From Synchiropus splendidus (taxonomy: Eukaryota; Chordata; Actinopteri; Syngnathiformes; Callionymidae): 64,000 bases of DNA. The stretch spans positions 4,981,501 to 5,045,500 of the forward strand of contig NC_071345.1 in assembly GCF_027744825.2 (NCBI RefSeq). The letters run 5' to 3'. The notes beneath the pieces are model-generated. The model was not told the origin of the DNA. It saw only the letters and a list, made by a program, of their open reading frames with translations, and did not search any database. The translations under genes were made by a program, and so were the position numbers. Positions 63,261-64,000 of the stretch are shown in pieces (position 1 is the stretch's first letter; each line of letters starts with the position of its first letter).

Positions 63261-63943
63261 TAGAAAGTTAAAAGTCAGTAGAAGCCTATGGCAGGGCAGC
63301 CTCAGGTCACATGCTTGCCTGCACAACAGAATCCTCTCCCTCCTTCCCCCCATTCAATATCTGAATGCTCATTCTGTTAGCAGCAGAGTGAACCTCCTTC
63401 AGTGACTGATGGTGAAGTTTTAAACTCCAAATGTAGCTGCAGCGGCGCAGCTGGATCCGTGTTTATGACCGAGCAACTGCCAAATAGCGAGCTTGCTGCT
63501 TGAGTTGAAATAATTCATCACTCTCAGTTTAACAAACAGACTTATAAGGGAGATATTAGCGCTCAGACGGATGTGCCCAGCCAATGTTGACCACGCCATC
63601 TTGTATTTCCTCGTGTCATTTTACGCTCCATTAGGAGAGCTGATGTTCATTAAAGATGACTGGCCTTCAGCAGATGTCTCATCCCAAACTAATTACAACT
63701 TTTAGCAACCAACGCCCCCAAACCTCATTAAGTGTCGCGATGCTGAGGCAGAGGAAAGCGAAAAACCGAGGAGTCGCAGAATAGTAGCCCGCATGATTGA
63801 ACGTATTGTGAGAAAGAGAAATACTGGGGAGGTTAATGGATCCAAGTGGGTTCTTTTACTGCCACTTGCGCTGACGATGAATGAAGCCGAAAGAATAGTT
63901 ACCATCCAACAGTACAAGTGACAGTGTAGGTTGAGTGTCTGTA
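63261..63943. other. Intergenic, mostly unique
   Basis: Non-repetitive sequence with TAATTA-type motifs near 63690. No exon is recognised. Confidence 0.4.
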
Positions 63944-64000
63944 GCATGATGAAACCATGCCTTGATTTTCAGAGCTCGGAAGGTGGCGCTCTTTGTTTGT
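63944..64000. mobile_element. Left arm of an hAT-like MITE cut by the window end
   Basis: GATGAAACCATGCC followed by TTTTCAGAGCTCGGAAGGTG and GCGCTC matches the left arm of the MITE family. The rest lies outside the window. Confidence 0.5.

Overview
The window looks like nuclear DNA of a teleost fish. It has a two-pore potassium channel gene with vertebrate splice sites and phase-1 introns, fish-type LINE fragments, many short non-autonomous DNA transposons, long tetra- and pentanucleotide arrays, and a vertebrate-type TTAGGG tract. There is no operon structure, and no tRNA, rRNA or CRISPR array that I can support. Apart from one gene in the first 8.2 kb, the window is gene-poor and dominated by repeats.

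Region 3.38-8.15 kb (minus strand) holds a THIK-type K2P channel gene, closest to KCNK13 from motifs remembered, not searched. Exon 2 (3383-4215) codes for TM2, TM3, pore 2, TM4 and the start of the C-terminal tail. Exon 1a (6287-6623) codes for TM1, the extracellular cap and pore 1. A second, diverged copy of that first exon lies upstream (exon 1b, 7809-8145). It has the same length (337 nt), the same start position, the same phase-1 GTGAGA donor and no indel, with 75 of 112 residues identical by eye count. Its pore-1 helix and filter are altered. A transposon carrying a CTCF-like motif lies between the two first exons.

The rest is intergenic or unrecognised. Layout: LINE copies at 2.7-3.3, 27.3, 50.1-50.9 and 60.9 kb (one family, RTE-like by its C-terminal protein motifs); an hAT-like inverted-repeat MITE family at 0.4, 1.6, 7.3, 20.4, 21.5, 32.0, 54.7 and 63.9 kb; a second dispersed repeat family at 9.2/10.2, 29.3 and 42.6 kb; a purine-rich GAGAA array at 14.85-15.94 kb; CTAT/CTGT arrays at 22.4-23.4 kb; a GGAT array at 37.07-38.24 kb; AAT arrays at 36.3 and 61.1 kb; a mariner-like element at 52.3-53.05 kb; and one orphan exon-like reading frame at 51.2-51.5 kb. 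Long open frames inside the simple-sequence arrays are not genes.

The most interesting leads are the duplicated first exon with its changed pore, the MITE family that repeatedly carries full matches to the CTCF core motif, a LINE insertion that contains an internal tandem duplication inside a single target-site duplication, and a perfect 28-bp palindrome at 32.5 kb.
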